Below, piece after piece: positions 34,465 through 43,044 of a DNA stretch of 64,000 nt. The notes below the pieces were generated by a model that was given only the letters and a program-made list of their open reading frames with translations, made no database searches and was not told the DNA's origin. Each line of letters begins with the position of its first letter. The first letter of the stretch is position 1. The stretch comes from CF-46 sp042408445. GTDB taxonomy: Bacteria; Chloroflexota; Limnocylindria; Limnocylindrales; CSP1-4. The stretch is taken from positions 62,001-126,000 of the forward strand of contig JBHORC010000023.1 in assembly GCA_042408445.1 (NCBI GenBank), in the 5' to 3' direction. A program made the translations under genes and the position numbers.

Positions 34465-35280
34465 CTACCCGGTCGCGACGTCCTCGACAGCCATTGACGT
34501 CCGCTGCTGGCGGAACGCGCCCAGGCGCCAGGCGATGAAGAGGGCGATCGAGACGACGGCGACGATGATCGACGAGATCGCGTTGATCTGCGGCGTGACG
34601 CCGAACTTGATCGAGCTGTAGATGAAGATCGGCAACGTCGTCGAGCCGACGCCCGCGTTGAATGACGTCACGACGAGGTCGTCGAACGACAGGGCGAACG
34701 CGAGCATCGCGCCGGCAAGGACGGCCGGCAGGATCAGCGGGACCGTCACGTAGCGGAAGGCACCCCAGGCGGACGCGCCCAGGTCGCGCGCGGCCTCCTC
34801 GAGGCGGGGGTCCATCCCGGCCGCCCGCGCTCGCACGGTGACCGCCACGTACGAGATGCAGAACGTGATGTGGGCCAGCGAGATCTGGGCGACGGACCCG
34901 ACGCCGCCGAACAGCTGGAAGAAGAAGATCAGCAGGCTGATGCCCATGATGATCTCGGGGGTCACCATCGGCAGGAGGATCAGGGTCTCGGTCGCGCCGC
35001 TGCCCCGGAACCGGAGTCTCGCCAACCCGAGGCCGAGAAGCGACCCGAGGAGCGTTGCAGCGACGACCGCGATCGCGGCGACGATCAGGGTGATCCGGAG
35101 TGCGTCGAGAAGATCCGCGTTCGCGAACAGCTTCGGATACCAGTCGAGGGTGAAGCCGTGCCAGACGAACGTCCGGCGGGAGTCGTTGAAGCTGAAGATG
35201 ATCAGGACGACGATCGGCGTGAACAGGAACGCGTAGATCAGGACCGCGAACGCGGAGAGCCAGCGGTTGCGCCCGCTCAT
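34465..35280 (-). CDS. potC: polyamine ABC transporter permease (PotC-like)
   Basis: A 271-residue inner-membrane permease with six predicted spans. The conserved cytoplasmic EAA loop reads EEAARDLGASAWGAFRYVTVPLILP, the docking site for the ATPase. Family members are PotC-type subunits for spermidine/putrescine. It is the last gene of the potA-D-B-C order and its ATG overlaps the potB stop (ATGA). No substrate residues can be read from permeases, so the polyamine assignment rests on the gene order and PotD. Confidence 0.9.
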   Translation of the reverse strand: MSGRNRWLSAFAVLIYAFLFTPIVVLIIFSFNDSRRTFVWHGFTLDWYPKLFANADLLDALRITLIVAAIAVVAATLLGSLLGLGLARLRFRGSGATETLILLPMVTPEIIMGISLLIFFFQLFGGVGSVAQISLAHITFCISYVAVTVRARAAGMDPRLEEAARDLGASAWGAFRYVTVPLILPAVLAGAMLAFALSFDDLVVTSFNAGVGSTTLPIFIYSSIKFGVTPQINAISSIIVAVVSIALFIAWRLGAFRQQRTSMAVEDVATG

Positions 35281-36197
35281 GCGAACGTCTCGCGCCGGAG
35301 CGAGCGGAGCGCGAGCAGCGTTCCGCCGAGCGTCACGATCATCAGGATGAACCCGAGCGCCGAGCCGTACGGCCAGTCGCGACCGGCGGTGAACAGGACC
35401 TGGACGAGCTTTGCGGCGGTCGTCGTCTGGGCGCCGCCGAGGAGGTCCGGCGTCACGTAGTCGCCGATCGCGGGGATGAACGTCAGCAGCGCCGCCGCGA
35501 TCACCCCCGGCATCGTGAGCGGCAGGGTCACGTGGACGAACGCGCCGCGCCCGCTGGCGTAGAGGTCGCGGGCGGCCTGGACGAGATTCTGGTCGAGCCG
35601 GTCGATCGAGACGAACAGCGGCAGGATCGCGAAGGGCAGGAACCCGTAGGTCATCCCGAGGACCACCGAGATGTCGGTGTTCAGCAGGGTCAGCGGCTCC
35701 TGGATGAGCCCGGTCGAGAGGAGGATCCCGTTCAGGACGCCGTTGTCGCGCAGGATGATCATCCACGCATACGTCCGGATCAGGTAGCTCGTCCAGAACG
35801 GCAGCATCACGAGGATGAGCAGGAGGACCTTCCGCTCCCCGCCGTAGCGCGAGATCCAGTAGGCGATCGGGTAGCCGAGCCCGATGGAGAGAACCGTCGT
35901 GATCGCCGCGTACCGCAGCGAGTTCGCGAACGCCGGCAGGTATTCCGGTCGCGTCGCCTGGACGTAGTTCTGCAGCCCCAGATGGCTCAGGACGACGTGT
36001 CCACCGGCGTCCTTCGTGCCCAGGCTGACGACGAAGATGATGACCAGCGGGACGAGGAAGAAGATCGCGAGCCAGGCGACGCCCGGCAGCACGAGGGCGA
36101 CCCCGCCCGCCTTCTCCCGCGCGCGCACGCCGAGCGAGCGGCGCACGACCAGCGGCGGCGCGACCGGATCGACCGTCGAGGCCGTGCCCGCGGTCAT
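35277..36197 (-). CDS. potB: polyamine ABC transporter permease (PotB-like)
   Basis: A 306-residue permease with six spans; the EAA loop is QAARDLYASGRGAFVHVTLPLTMPG. The N-terminus carries a 35-residue hydrophilic lead-in with VRAREKAGG before the first span (VALVLPGVAWLAIFFLVPLVI), as in PotB proteins. It lies 28 bases after potD and overlaps potC by ATGA, so all four genes form one operon driven from the potA promoter. Confidence 0.9.
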   Translation of the reverse strand: MTAGTASTVDPVAPPLVVRRSLGVRAREKAGGVALVLPGVAWLAIFFLVPLVIIFVVSLGTKDAGGHVVLSHLGLQNYVQATRPEYLPAFANSLRYAAITTVLSIGLGYPIAYWISRYGGERKVLLLILVMLPFWTSYLIRTYAWMIILRDNGVLNGILLSTGLIQEPLTLLNTDISVVLGMTYGFLPFAILPLFVSIDRLDQNLVQAARDLYASGRGAFVHVTLPLTMPGVIAAALLTFIPAIGDYVTPDLLGGAQTTTAAKLVQVLFTAGRDWPYGSALGFILMIVTLGGTLLALRSLRRETFA

Positions 36198-36225
36198 CGG
36201 CGCGAGCGGGACGAGGCGCCGGCCG

Positions 36226-37479
36226 TCACGCCTTGAGGGCGTTCCAGCGCTGCGTGTACTTGTCGAGATCCGGGCCGAGGTTCAGCAGCTCGACGAGCTT
36301 GTCCAGGAGCGCGACGTCCGGGTTCACCGTCGGATCCTTCAGGATGTCCGGCTTGATGTACTGCATCGCCGCCGCGTTCGGGCCCATGTAGCCGATGTAG
36401 TTCGTGTTCGCGGCGCTCACCTGGGCGTCCAGGTTGAAGTTGATCCACAGGTTCGCGGCGATCGGGTGCGGCGCACCGGACAGGACGACCATCGTGTCCG
36501 AGCCTCGGACCGCGCCCTCGGACGGGATCACGTACTTCACGTTCGGGACGTCGTCGTACATCTGGTAGACGTCGCCGGACCAGGCGTGGGCGATCACCGC
36601 CTGCTTCCCGGTCATCACCCCGATGTCGTCGGTCGTGTAGGTCCGGACGAGCGGCTTCTGCTCCTCGAGCAGCTGGACCATCCGGTCCAGGTCCGCGTCG
36701 GACTTCGTGTTCGGATCCAGGCCGAGCCGGAACGCCGCCACCGCGAAGGTCTCGCGGATGTCGTCGAGCATCGAGAGCTTGCCCTTGTAGGCGCTGTCCC
36801 AGAGCGCCGACCAGCTCGAGAGGTCGTCCTTGATCCGGTCGCCGTCCCAGCAGTAGCCCGTCGTCCACCACATGTACGGCATCGAGCTCTTGTTACCCGG
36901 GTCGTAGCCGGGGTTCTGCCACTGGGCGCCGAGGTTCGCGGCATTCGGGATCAGGTCGAGCTTGAGCGGCTGGATGACGCCGTCCGCGGCGAGGCCCGGG
37001 ATCTCGACCGACGTCGGATAGCAGATGTCGTAGCCCGCTCCCTTGCCGTCGCTCCGGATCTTGGCGAGCATCGTCTCGGCGTCCGGGAACTTGTCGTAAT
37101 GGACCTTGACGTTCGTCGCGGCCTCGAACTTCGCGACCGTGTCCTCACCGATGTACGCGTCCCAGTTGTAGACGTTGAGCTCCGCCTCGGCGCTCGGCAC
37201 GGGAGTGGGCTCGGCGCTGGCCGACGGACTCGGCGCGGTGGAGGCGGTCGCCGCCGTCGACGCCGCGACGGAGGGCGGAGCACTGGACGGCTGCGGCGTC
37301 GCGGCTCCGCCGCAGGCGGCGAGGATCGGGGCGATCGCGGCGACGGGCCCGAGGCGGGCCGCGGTCTCCAGAAGCTGCCGCCGACTGATTCGGCGCTCGA
37401 CCAGCGCCTGCAGGAACGCGCGCTCCAGGTCTGCCGCTGGATCCGCCGGACCGGACCGGCGCCCGAGATGCTCGCTCAT
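36226..37479 (-). CDS. potD: polyamine-binding lipoprotein (PotD-like), probable Tat substrate
   Basis: A 417-residue periplasmic-type binding protein. The signal is SRRQLLETAARLG with a twin-arginine pair, then a lipobox LAACGG, so export through Tat followed by lipidation is likely. A Ser/Ala/Pro-rich spacer leads into the mature domain, which begins ELNVYNWDAYIGEDTV, the classic start of PotD/PotF proteins, and contains GYDICYPTSVEI and WTTGYCWD. Aromatic and acidic residues typical of polyamine binding are plentiful. The ATG overlaps the potA stop (ATGA at 37476-37479). Confidence 0.92.
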   Translation of the reverse strand: MSEHLGRRSGPADPAADLERAFLQALVERRISRRQLLETAARLGPVAAIAPILAACGGAATPQPSSAPPSVAASTAATASTAPSPSASAEPTPVPSAEAELNVYNWDAYIGEDTVAKFEAATNVKVHYDKFPDAETMLAKIRSDGKGAGYDICYPTSVEIPGLAADGVIQPLKLDLIPNAANLGAQWQNPGYDPGNKSSMPYMWWTTGYCWDGDRIKDDLSSWSALWDSAYKGKLSMLDDIRETFAVAAFRLGLDPNTKSDADLDRMVQLLEEQKPLVRTYTTDDIGVMTGKQAVIAHAWSGDVYQMYDDVPNVKYVIPSEGAVRGSDTMVVLSGAPHPIAANLWINFNLDAQVSAANTNYIGYMGPNAAAMQYIKPDILKDPTVNPDVALLDKLVELLNLGPDLDKYTQRWNALKA

Positions 37480-38618
37480 GCCCGAATCTCCTCCTGCGCG
37501 ACGGGCTCGTGCCCGTCGGACGGCTCGGCGAGCACCAGGGCATCGCCGGGCGACCAGCTGACGTCGACCGCGCCACCGACCGGGATCCGTTCCCCGCTCT
37601 TCGGCGCGAGTGCCGTGATCGTGAGACCGCCCGCCGTGCGGACGAGGTACTGGACGTTGCCGCCGAGATAGGCGACCTGTTCGACCGATGCTCCGAGCGT
37701 CCCGACCTCGCCGGAGGTGCCCGTGCCATTCGTGGGGACGAGCCGGACCGATTCGGGCCGGATGGAGAGCTCGATCGCGTGGCCGCTCGCGAGGCCGTTC
37801 GCCGCCGTGTGGCACGTATCGCCGGACGACAGCCGGACCCGCGCGACGGAGCCGTCGATGGATTCGACGGTCCCCGCGAGGAGGTTGGAGGTCCCGATGA
37901 AATCGGCGACGAACCGCGTCCGCGGTCGCTCGTAGAGCTCCTCGGGCGTCCCGAGCTGCTCGACCCGACCCCGATGCATGACCGCGATCCGGTCGCTCAT
38001 CGTGAGCGCCTCCTCCTGGTCGTGGGTCACGTAGACGAACGTGATCCCGACCTCCGTCTGGACCCGCTTCAGCTCGATCTGGAGCGCCTTGCGGAGCTTG
38101 AGATCGAGCGCGCCCAGTGGCTCGTCCAGGAGCAGGACGTTCGGTCGGTTCACGAGCGCCCGGGCCAGGGCGACGCGCTGCTGCTGGCCGCCGGAGAGCT
38201 GATTCGGCTTCCGCTTGTCGTAGCCGCCGAGATGCACGAGCTCCAGCGCCTCGCCGACGCGGCGCGCGATCTGGGCCTTGTCGACGCCCTTCCGGTGGAG
38301 CCCGAAGGCGACGTTGCCGGCAACGTCGAGGTGCGGGAACAGGGCGTAGTTCTGGAAGACCATGTTGACCGGCCGCTTGTCCGGCGGGTCCGTCGTGACG
38401 TCGCGGCCGCGCAGCTCGATCCGGCCGGCGGTCGGCAGCTCGAATCCCCCGATCATCCGGAGCGTCGTGGTCTTGCCGCAGCCGCTCGGACCCAGCATCG
38501 AGAAGAACTCGCCCGGCTGGATGTCGAGGGACACCCGGTCGACCGCGCGGACGTCCCGGAAGTGCTTCGACAGATCCGTCAGGCGGATCTCCGGCGTCCC
38601 CGGCGAAGGGTCGATCAT
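37476..38618 (-). CDS. potA: polyamine ABC transporter ATP-binding protein (PotA-like)
   Basis: A 380-residue ATPase: Walker A GPSGCGKTTTLRM, Q-loop VFQNYALFPH, signature LSGGQQQRVALARAL, Walker B LLLDEPLGALD and the switch His in VTHDQEEALTMSDR. The C-terminal 130 residues form the TOBE/MOP-type regulatory domain found in PotA/UgpC transporters. The ATG at 38618 is chosen because TAGGCT ends 7 bases before it and the ATG starts the core; upstream frame is out-of-family. First gene of the potADBC operon. Confidence 0.95.
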   Translation of the reverse strand: MIDPSPGTPEIRLTDLSKHFRDVRAVDRVSLDIQPGEFFSMLGPSGCGKTTTLRMIGGFELPTAGRIELRGRDVTTDPPDKRPVNMVFQNYALFPHLDVAGNVAFGLHRKGVDKAQIARRVGEALELVHLGGYDKRKPNQLSGGQQQRVALARALVNRPNVLLLDEPLGALDLKLRKALQIELKRVQTEVGITFVYVTHDQEEALTMSDRIAVMHRGRVEQLGTPEELYERPRTRFVADFIGTSNLLAGTVESIDGSVARVRLSSGDTCHTAANGLASGHAIELSIRPESVRLVPTNGTGTSGEVGTLGASVEQVAYLGGNVQYLVRTAGGLTITALAPKSGERIPVGGAVDVSWSPGDALVLAEPSDGHEPVAQEEIRA

Positions 38619-38625
38619 CTGGGCG

Positions 38626-38631
38626 AGCCTA
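38626..38631 (-). promoter_or_regulatory. leaderless -10 (TAGGCT, minus strand) of potADBC
   Basis: TAGGCT on the minus strand ends 7 bases before the potA ATG at 38618. Confidence 0.55.
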
Positions 38632-38740
38632 GGCGAGCATTCGGGAACGTGCTGAGCGACGTCCCGGCGCGCGCAACCGATCCTGTCGGGATGGCGAGAT
38701 TCGTCGCGCATTGTTGACGGCTTCCGCCGTCGCGCCGCCG

Positions 38741-38746
38741 TACGAT
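38741..38746 (+). promoter_or_regulatory. leaderless -10 (TACGAT)
   Basis: TACGAT ends 6 bases before the ATG at 38753; TTGACG lies upstream at 38714-38719, but at 21 bases it is too far for a standard -35. Confidence 0.55.
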
Positions 38747-38752
38747 TCGGGC

Positions 38753-39811
38753 ATGCCGACACGGAGCAGCGCCACGACGGAGCCCGGATCCGGCGCCGCA
38801 GCCGATCCGACCGACCACGACCCGGGCAGCGACGGCGCCGCCCGCCGCGTGGCGTCCCTCGAGACGGTCGCCGCCGACCCGATCGAGATGCCGGGCGCCG
38901 GGCGGATCCTCATCGGGACCGCGTCCTGGACGGACCCGACGATGACCGCGGCCGGCGTCTTCTATCCGACCGGGGCGGACAACGCGGAGGAGCGGCTCGG
39001 CTACTACGCCTCGTCCTTCCCGGTCGTCGAGGTCGACGCCACCTACTACGCGCTGCCGGCCGAACGCACCGCCCAGCTCTGGGCGGAGCGGACACCGCCG
39101 GACTTCACGTTCGACATCAAGGCCCACGCGCTGATGACGGGGCAGGGGACCGAGACGCGCCGACTGCCGAAGGCGATCCGCGAGGCGCTGCCGGACGAGC
39201 TCCAGGCGAAGAGCCGGATCTATCTCAAGGACTTCCCGGCGGAGCTGAACGACGAGGTCTGGCGGACGTTCCGCTCCGCGCTGGCGCCGCTCGAGGAGCG
39301 CGGCCAGCTCGGCTCGATCCTGCTCCAGTATCCGAAGTGGGTCTTCCCCTCGAGCGAGAACCGGGCGCTGATCCGCGACGCGGTCGCGCGGCTCGAGGGC
39401 TGGAAGGTTGCGGTCGAGTTCCGCAACGCATCGTGGCTGAACGAGAAGTACCGCGACCGGACGCTCGGCTTCCTCTCGGAGCGCTCGATCCCGTTCGTGA
39501 TGGTCGACGAGCCGCAGGGCTTCAAGAGCAGCGTCCCACCGGAGATCGTCGTGACGTCGCCGGACCTCGCGGTCGTCCGGTTCCACGGCCGGAACGCCGC
39601 GACCTGGGAGGCGAAGAACATCACCCCGGCGGAGCGGTTCCGCTACCTGTACTCGCGCGACGAGCTGGCGGAGTGGGTCCCGCGGGTCCGGGAGGTCGCC
39701 TCCCAGGCGAAGGAGGTCCACCTGATGTTCAACAACTGCTACGCGAACTACGGGACGACGAACGCCCGGGAGATCGCGTCGCTGCTGGCGGACCTCGACA
39801 GCGGCGGGTAG
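38753..39811 (+). CDS. DUF72 (YecE-like) protein
   Basis: A 352-residue protein whose core from about 50 matches DUF72: ILIGTASWTDPTM, FPVVEVDATYYALP, FDIKAHALMTG, QYPKWVFPS, VAVEFRNASW, RFHGRNAATWE and MFNNCYANYGTTNA at the end. DUF72 proteins have a TIM-barrel-like fold and unknown activity. The first 45 residues are an Ala/Gly/Asp-rich extension. The leaderless -10 hexamer 6 bases before the ATG supports the long form. The 3' end converges with exonuclease III. Confidence 0.9.
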   Translation: MPTRSSATTEPGSGAAADPTDHDPGSDGAARRVASLETVAADPIEMPGAGRILIGTASWTDPTMTAAGVFYPTGADNAEERLGYYASSFPVVEVDATYYALPAERTAQLWAERTPPDFTFDIKAHALMTGQGTETRRLPKAIREALPDELQAKSRIYLKDFPAELNDEVWRTFRSALAPLEERGQLGSILLQYPKWVFPSSENRALIRDAVARLEGWKVAVEFRNASWLNEKYRDRTLGFLSERSIPFVMVDEPQGFKSSVPPEIVVTSPDLAVVRFHGRNAATWEAKNITPAERFRYLYSRDELAEWVPRVREVASQAKEVHLMFNNCYANYGTTNAREIASLLADLDSGG

Positions 39812-39865
39812 CCCGAGGGAGCGGGGCAGCGTTGTGAGCCCCGGGCCGGGTGCGGCGCCCGTGGT

Positions 39866-40822
39866 TCATCCGTCCCGAGCCGCGCGCTCCTTCTCGTAGC
39901 GGACCTGCGCCGGACTCTTCCGACCGCCCGGCCGGCCGCGAGCCGCGATCCGGGCAAGGGCGCTCTCCCAGCCGGCATCGAACGGGACGCCGCGCTCGTC
40001 GAGGTCGACGACCACCGGCGCGTGATCCGACGGGACCGGTGGCCCCTTGCGTGCCTCGCGGTCGATCTCCGCCCAGACGATCCGGTCCGCGACGGGCCTC
40101 GTGGCGTAGAGCAGGTCGATCCGCATGCCCTCGTTCCGATGGAACATGCCGGCCCGGTAGTCCCACCACGAGAACCGGCCCGGCGCCTCCCCGACGGCGG
40201 CCCGGTAGGCGTCGACGAGGCCCCATTCGCGCAGCGCGGCGAGCGCGTCGCGCTCGCGCGACGAGACGTGCGTCCCGCCGTGGGCGGCGACGGCGTCCCA
40301 GACGTCGTCGTCCGTCGGCGTCGCGTTGAGGTCGCCGCCCAGGACGAGCGGCTCATCCGGTGATTGGGTCTCGTCGAGCCAGCGCCGCAGCCGGGCGAAC
40401 CATTCGAGCTTGCCCTCGTAGAACGGGCTCCCGACGACGCGTCCGTTCGGTGCGTACAGGCTGACGAAGCGGACCCCGCCACAGACGGCCGAGACCATCC
40501 GCGCCTCGTCGAACGGATCGAAGTCGTCCTCGCTCACGGCGACCTCCGCGCCGGCACCGCTGTCGCGGACCGGCCCGTCCCCGAAGTTCGTGACGACGTC
40601 CGTCGCCCCGACGCGGCTCGCGATCGCGACGCCGTTCCAGCGGCCCTCCCCGTGATGGACGAGCTCGTAGCCGAGCATCCGGAACGGGAGCTCGGGCGCG
40701 TCGGCGTCGGCGAGCTTCGTCTCCTGCATGAGCAGGACGTCCGGCTGGGAACGCGCGATCCAGCGCTCGACGGCCTCCGTCCGGGCCTTCAGCGAGTTGA
40801 CGTTCCAGGTCGCGATCCGCAT
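39866..40822 (-). CDS. xth: exodeoxyribonuclease III
   Basis: A 318-residue AP endonuclease/exonuclease of the Xth family. It begins MRIATWNVNSLKAR, followed by DVLLMQETKL (metal Glu), NGVAIASR, SLYAPNGR (catalytic Tyr), LGGDLNATPTDDD and SDHAPVVVDL (catalytic Asp-His). About 50 residues longer than E. coli Xth, mainly a basic C-terminal tail (GRPGGRKSPAQVRYEKER). ATG 40822 is chosen over GTG 40828 because TACCCT abuts the GTG and ends exactly 6 bases before the ATG. It acts in base-excision repair, downstream of glycosylases such as the UdgX here. Confidence 0.96.
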   Translation of the reverse strand: MRIATWNVNSLKARTEAVERWIARSQPDVLLMQETKLADADAPELPFRMLGYELVHHGEGRWNGVAIASRVGATDVVTNFGDGPVRDSGAGAEVAVSEDDFDPFDEARMVSAVCGGVRFVSLYAPNGRVVGSPFYEGKLEWFARLRRWLDETQSPDEPLVLGGDLNATPTDDDVWDAVAAHGGTHVSSRERDALAALREWGLVDAYRAAVGEAPGRFSWWDYRAGMFHRNEGMRIDLLYATRPVADRIVWAEIDREARKGPPVPSDHAPVVVDLDERGVPFDAGWESALARIAARGRPGGRKSPAQVRYEKERAARDG

Positions 40823-40828
40823 CGCCAC

Positions 40829-40834
40829 AGGGTA
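40829..40834 (-). promoter_or_regulatory. leaderless -10 (TACCCT, minus strand) of xth
   Basis: TACCCT ends 6 bases before the ATG at 40822 on the minus strand. Confidence 0.6.
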
Positions 40835-40932
40835 GGGAAAATCGGCGCCGCCGTTCCCCGGTCCCGGAAATCCTGCCGCCTGCTGACCGGCCGAGGCGTC
40901 ATGCTGGATCGAAACCGAGGAGAGGTGAATTC

Positions 40933-41430
40933 ATGCCCCGTTCCGTGCTCGCGGACGCCTTCGACCACCATGTCTGGGCCACGCTGCAGGTGCTCGATGT
41001 CCTCGCGCCGCTCGGCGACGAGCAGCTCGCGACGAACGTCCCCGGGACGTACGGCTCGATCATCGAGACGGCGAGGCATCTCGTCGGCGCCGATCGCTGG
41101 TACCTCTTCACGCTGACGCGCGGCGCGGTTGCGGAGATCGAGGAGGGGACGATGGACGTCGCAGCGCTTCGTGCCGCGATGGAGCCGTCAGGGACGAGCT
41201 GGTCGGAGCTCCTTGGGACGAACCCGGACCCCGACGAGATGTTCACGCTGGATCGGGACGACGGCACGAAGAGTCACGCGACGTGGGGCGTCCGCCTGGC
41301 CCAGGCCGTCCACCACGGGACCGACCACCGGAGCCAGATTTGCACGGCGCTCACGGCGCTCGGCATCGAGCCGCCCTCGATCGACCTGTGGGACTGGGCG
41401 TTCGCCAACGGCAAGCACTGGGACGACTGA
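40933..41430 (+). CDS. DinB-family four-helix protein
   Basis: A 165-residue DinB/YfiT-type protein: FDHHVWATLQVLDVL (first His), ETARHLVGADRWYL and VHHGTDHRSQICTALTALG supply the three-His metal site on a four-helix bundle. Families of this fold use thiols such as mycothiol or bacillithiol, or are of unknown function. The ATG at 40933 follows GAGGAGAGG (40917-40925). A candidate -10, CATGCT, is at 40900-40905. The substrate is not predictable. Confidence 0.88.
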   Translation: MPRSVLADAFDHHVWATLQVLDVLAPLGDEQLATNVPGTYGSIIETARHLVGADRWYLFTLTRGAVAEIEEGTMDVAALRAAMEPSGTSWSELLGTNPDPDEMFTLDRDDGTKSHATWGVRLAQAVHHGTDHRSQICTALTALGIEPPSIDLWDWAFANGKHWDD

Positions 41431-41462
41431 GGCCTCGGTCGCGCGGGCTTGCCCCGACGCCG

Positions 41463-41516
41463 TTCCCCGCCGGCGCGCGTGTTCCCCGCCCGCGCGTATT
41501 CCCGGCCCGCGCGAGT
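41463..41516. repeat. short tandem array, about three units of 17-19 bases
   Basis: Successive units TTCCCCGCCGGCGCGCGTG, TTCCCCGCCCGCGCGTA and TTCCCGGCCCGCGCGAG differ by a few bases. It starts about 32 bases after the DinB stop. Confidence 0.6.
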
Positions 41517-41559
41517 TCACGGCCTGCTCGGCGCCGCCGTCGCACCGGGGATATGAGCG

Positions 41560-41578
41560 CCGGTGGTGCGAACACCGG
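41560..41578. other. perfect hairpin CCGGTG-N7-CACCGG
   Basis: Six-base perfect arms around GTGCGAA. It could terminate transcription from either side but has no U-run beyond two T. Confidence 0.4.
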
Positions 41579-41655
41579 TTTGGAGCAGGCCAGGACGGTT
41601 GGCGCGGTCGCCAGAGGCTGACGCCCGACCGAACCGTGCGGAGGGCGCGCCTCTG

Positions 41656-41834
41656 ACGGCGCCCCGCGTCGACCCTGCTGCTCGGCAAGAGCGCCGAATA
41701 CGACGGGCGCTCATGCGGCGGCCGCGAGCGGCGACGCCGCGCGTCTACGGCGCCCCTCGTCGATCCTGCTGCTCGGCAAGAGCGCCGAATACGACGGGCG
41801 TTCATGGGGCGCCCGCGAGCGGCGACGTCGCGCG
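41656..41834. repeat. two copies of an 88-base direct repeat with 91-base period
   Basis: Copy 1 is 41656-41743 and copy 2 is 41747-41834. They share CTGCTGCTCGGCAAGAGCGC and CGAATACGACGGGCG exactly and differ at only about seven positions overall. Neither copy is in a recognisable gene. It may be a dispersed genomic repeat or a remnant of a small mobile element. Confidence 0.75.
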
Positions 41835-41965
41835 GACGAGACGCCTGGAGCAGCGGCGAGGCCCCGTCGAGCCGGGCCAGGGCCGGCACGATCGGCGACC
41901 AGTCAGCGCGAGCCCGGTCGCGGCGCCAGGGCCGGCTCGCGGCGCCTGCCCACGGCGCCGCGCCG

Positions 41966-42649
41966 CTAGTAGCGGCGGCCGCGCTGCCGGACGAGATCGA
42001 ACGTCGCCGTGTCGGCGATGGCCATGACGGCCATCGTTCCGGCCTGGACCGGATCGCTCACGACGAGGTCGACGTGGTCCGTGATCGAGCCGACCATGTT
42101 CAGGGCGATGATCGGCACGCCGACGGCCCGCAGCTCGTCTGCGGCGACGCTGATGTCGCCACCCATGATCGAGCCGGCGAGCACGAGCAGGCGGGCTCGC
42201 GGCAGGTCGGCTACGGCGCGGACCGCGGCGGCGATGTTCGCCTCGCCGACGAGCGGGATCGTGTCGACGCTGATCCGCTCGCCCCGGAGGTTGTGGCGAT
42301 CCGCCTCGCTCACCGCCCCAAGCGCCACTTGGGCGACCTGCGCGCCGCCACCGACGACGATCACGCGCTTGCCGAAGATCGACGCCAGGGCGCGCGTCCG
42401 GCGGATCGCCTGGACATCCGGCAGCCCGTCGATGGCGTCGATCAGCTCGTCCTCGGTGAGGCCGTCGACCTCGACCTCGATCTCCACCTGCGGCGGATCC
42501 GTGTCGAGGGACCGGATCGTCGCGACGGTCCGGATCCGGCCGCCACGCTCCGCGAGCCGTTCCACGAGGGCCGCGACGGCGGAGGGCTCCTCGAGGACGT
42601 CGAGGCGCGCCGCGGCGGCGGTCGACGACGCGCCGGCGGTCAGGTCCAC
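41966..42649 (-). CDS. DUF5612-like protein with N-terminal ACT-like region
   Basis: A 227-residue protein in two parts. About 20-85 looks like an ACT-type regulatory domain (RIRTVATIRSLD, VEIEVEVDGLTEDELIDAI). About 92-227 is the strongly patterned part: GKRVIVVGGGAQVAQVALG, DTIPLVGEANIAAAV, VLAGSIMGGDIS and DPVQAGTMAVM, which I recall from archaeal and Chloroflexota proteins called DUF5612. The nucleotide-like glycine loop suggests ligand binding. Together with the adjacent ACT protein it probably senses an amino acid or cofactor. The GTG start is 26 bases after the ACT gene. Confidence 0.75.
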   Translation of the reverse strand: MDLTAGASSTAAAARLDVLEEPSAVAALVERLAERGGRIRTVATIRSLDTDPPQVEIEVEVDGLTEDELIDAIDGLPDVQAIRRTRALASIFGKRVIVVGGGAQVAQVALGAVSEADRHNLRGERISVDTIPLVGEANIAAAVRAVADLPRARLLVLAGSIMGGDISVAADELRAVGVPIIALNMVGSITDHVDLVVSDPVQAGTMAVMAIADTATFDLVRQRGRRY

Positions 42650-42675
42650 GGCTTCGGGCTGCGGCCGGGACGCGA

Positions 42676-42936
42676 CTAGCGGCCGATGACGTCGGCGATC
42701 GACATCGTGCCCGGGTCGCCGTCGCCGTCCGCATGGGACTCGTAGGCGATGCCGGCGGCGTCGAACGCGGCCCGGGTCGCCTCGGCGTCGCTCGTCTCGA
42801 GCATGAGCTCCCCGTCGGTGTCCTCGGCGATGCCCACGATGCCCGCGATGTTCACGCCACGCTCCGCGAGCGCCGTCGCCATCCGGGCGAGCGCCCCGGG
42901 CCGATCGTCGAGCTTGACCGTGAACCAGACCGACAC
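42676..42936 (-). CDS. small ACT-domain protein
   Basis: An 86-residue stand-alone ACT domain: VWFTVKLDDRPGALARMATA, ERGVNIAGIVGIAED and the ELMLETSDAEATRAAFDAAG end. The DDRPGALA turn is the usual ligand-binding loop, so it probably binds an amino acid and works as a dimer or with the following DUF5612-like protein. The GTG start has a perfect AGGAGG 7 bases before it (42944-42949). This gene is smaller than typical annotations. Confidence 0.85.
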   Translation of the reverse strand: MSVWFTVKLDDRPGALARMATALAERGVNIAGIVGIAEDTDGELMLETSDAEATRAAFDAAGIAYESHADGDGDPGTMSIADVIGR

Positions 42937-42960
42937 GCCGCCACCTCCTGTGTGCGGGCG

Positions 42961-42966
42961 ATGGTA
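42961..42966 (-). promoter_or_regulatory. candidate -10 (TACCAT, minus strand) of the ACT/DUF5612 pair
   Basis: TACCAT would start transcription about 18 bases before the GTG at 42936, with AGGAGG inside this short leader. Confidence 0.45.
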
Positions 42967-43031
42967 CCCGGCCGCTCGCTTCCGCCGCCGTCCCTCCCGC
43001 CGTCGCGGCGTTGCCGGCGCGCCCCCTTCGC

Positions 43032-43037
43032 TACGCT
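43032..43037 (+). promoter_or_regulatory. leaderless -10 (TACGCT)
   Basis: TACGCT ends 7 bases before the ATG at 43045. Confidence 0.55.
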
Positions 43038-43044
43038 GACGCCG

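Larger units (their letters stand above)
41431..41965. other. 535-base non-coding region between convergent genes, with repeats
   Basis: No convincing gene on either strand. It holds a short tandem array, a hairpin and an 88-base near-identical direct repeat, listed separately. Open frames here are Arg-rich in every direction and are best read as GC-driven. Confidence 0.6.

Noticed and set aside
41563..42027. Open reading frames across the repeat region
   Set aside because: All are Arg/Ala-rich in every direction, cross the repeats and overlap the DUF5612-like gene; they look like a GC-content effect.
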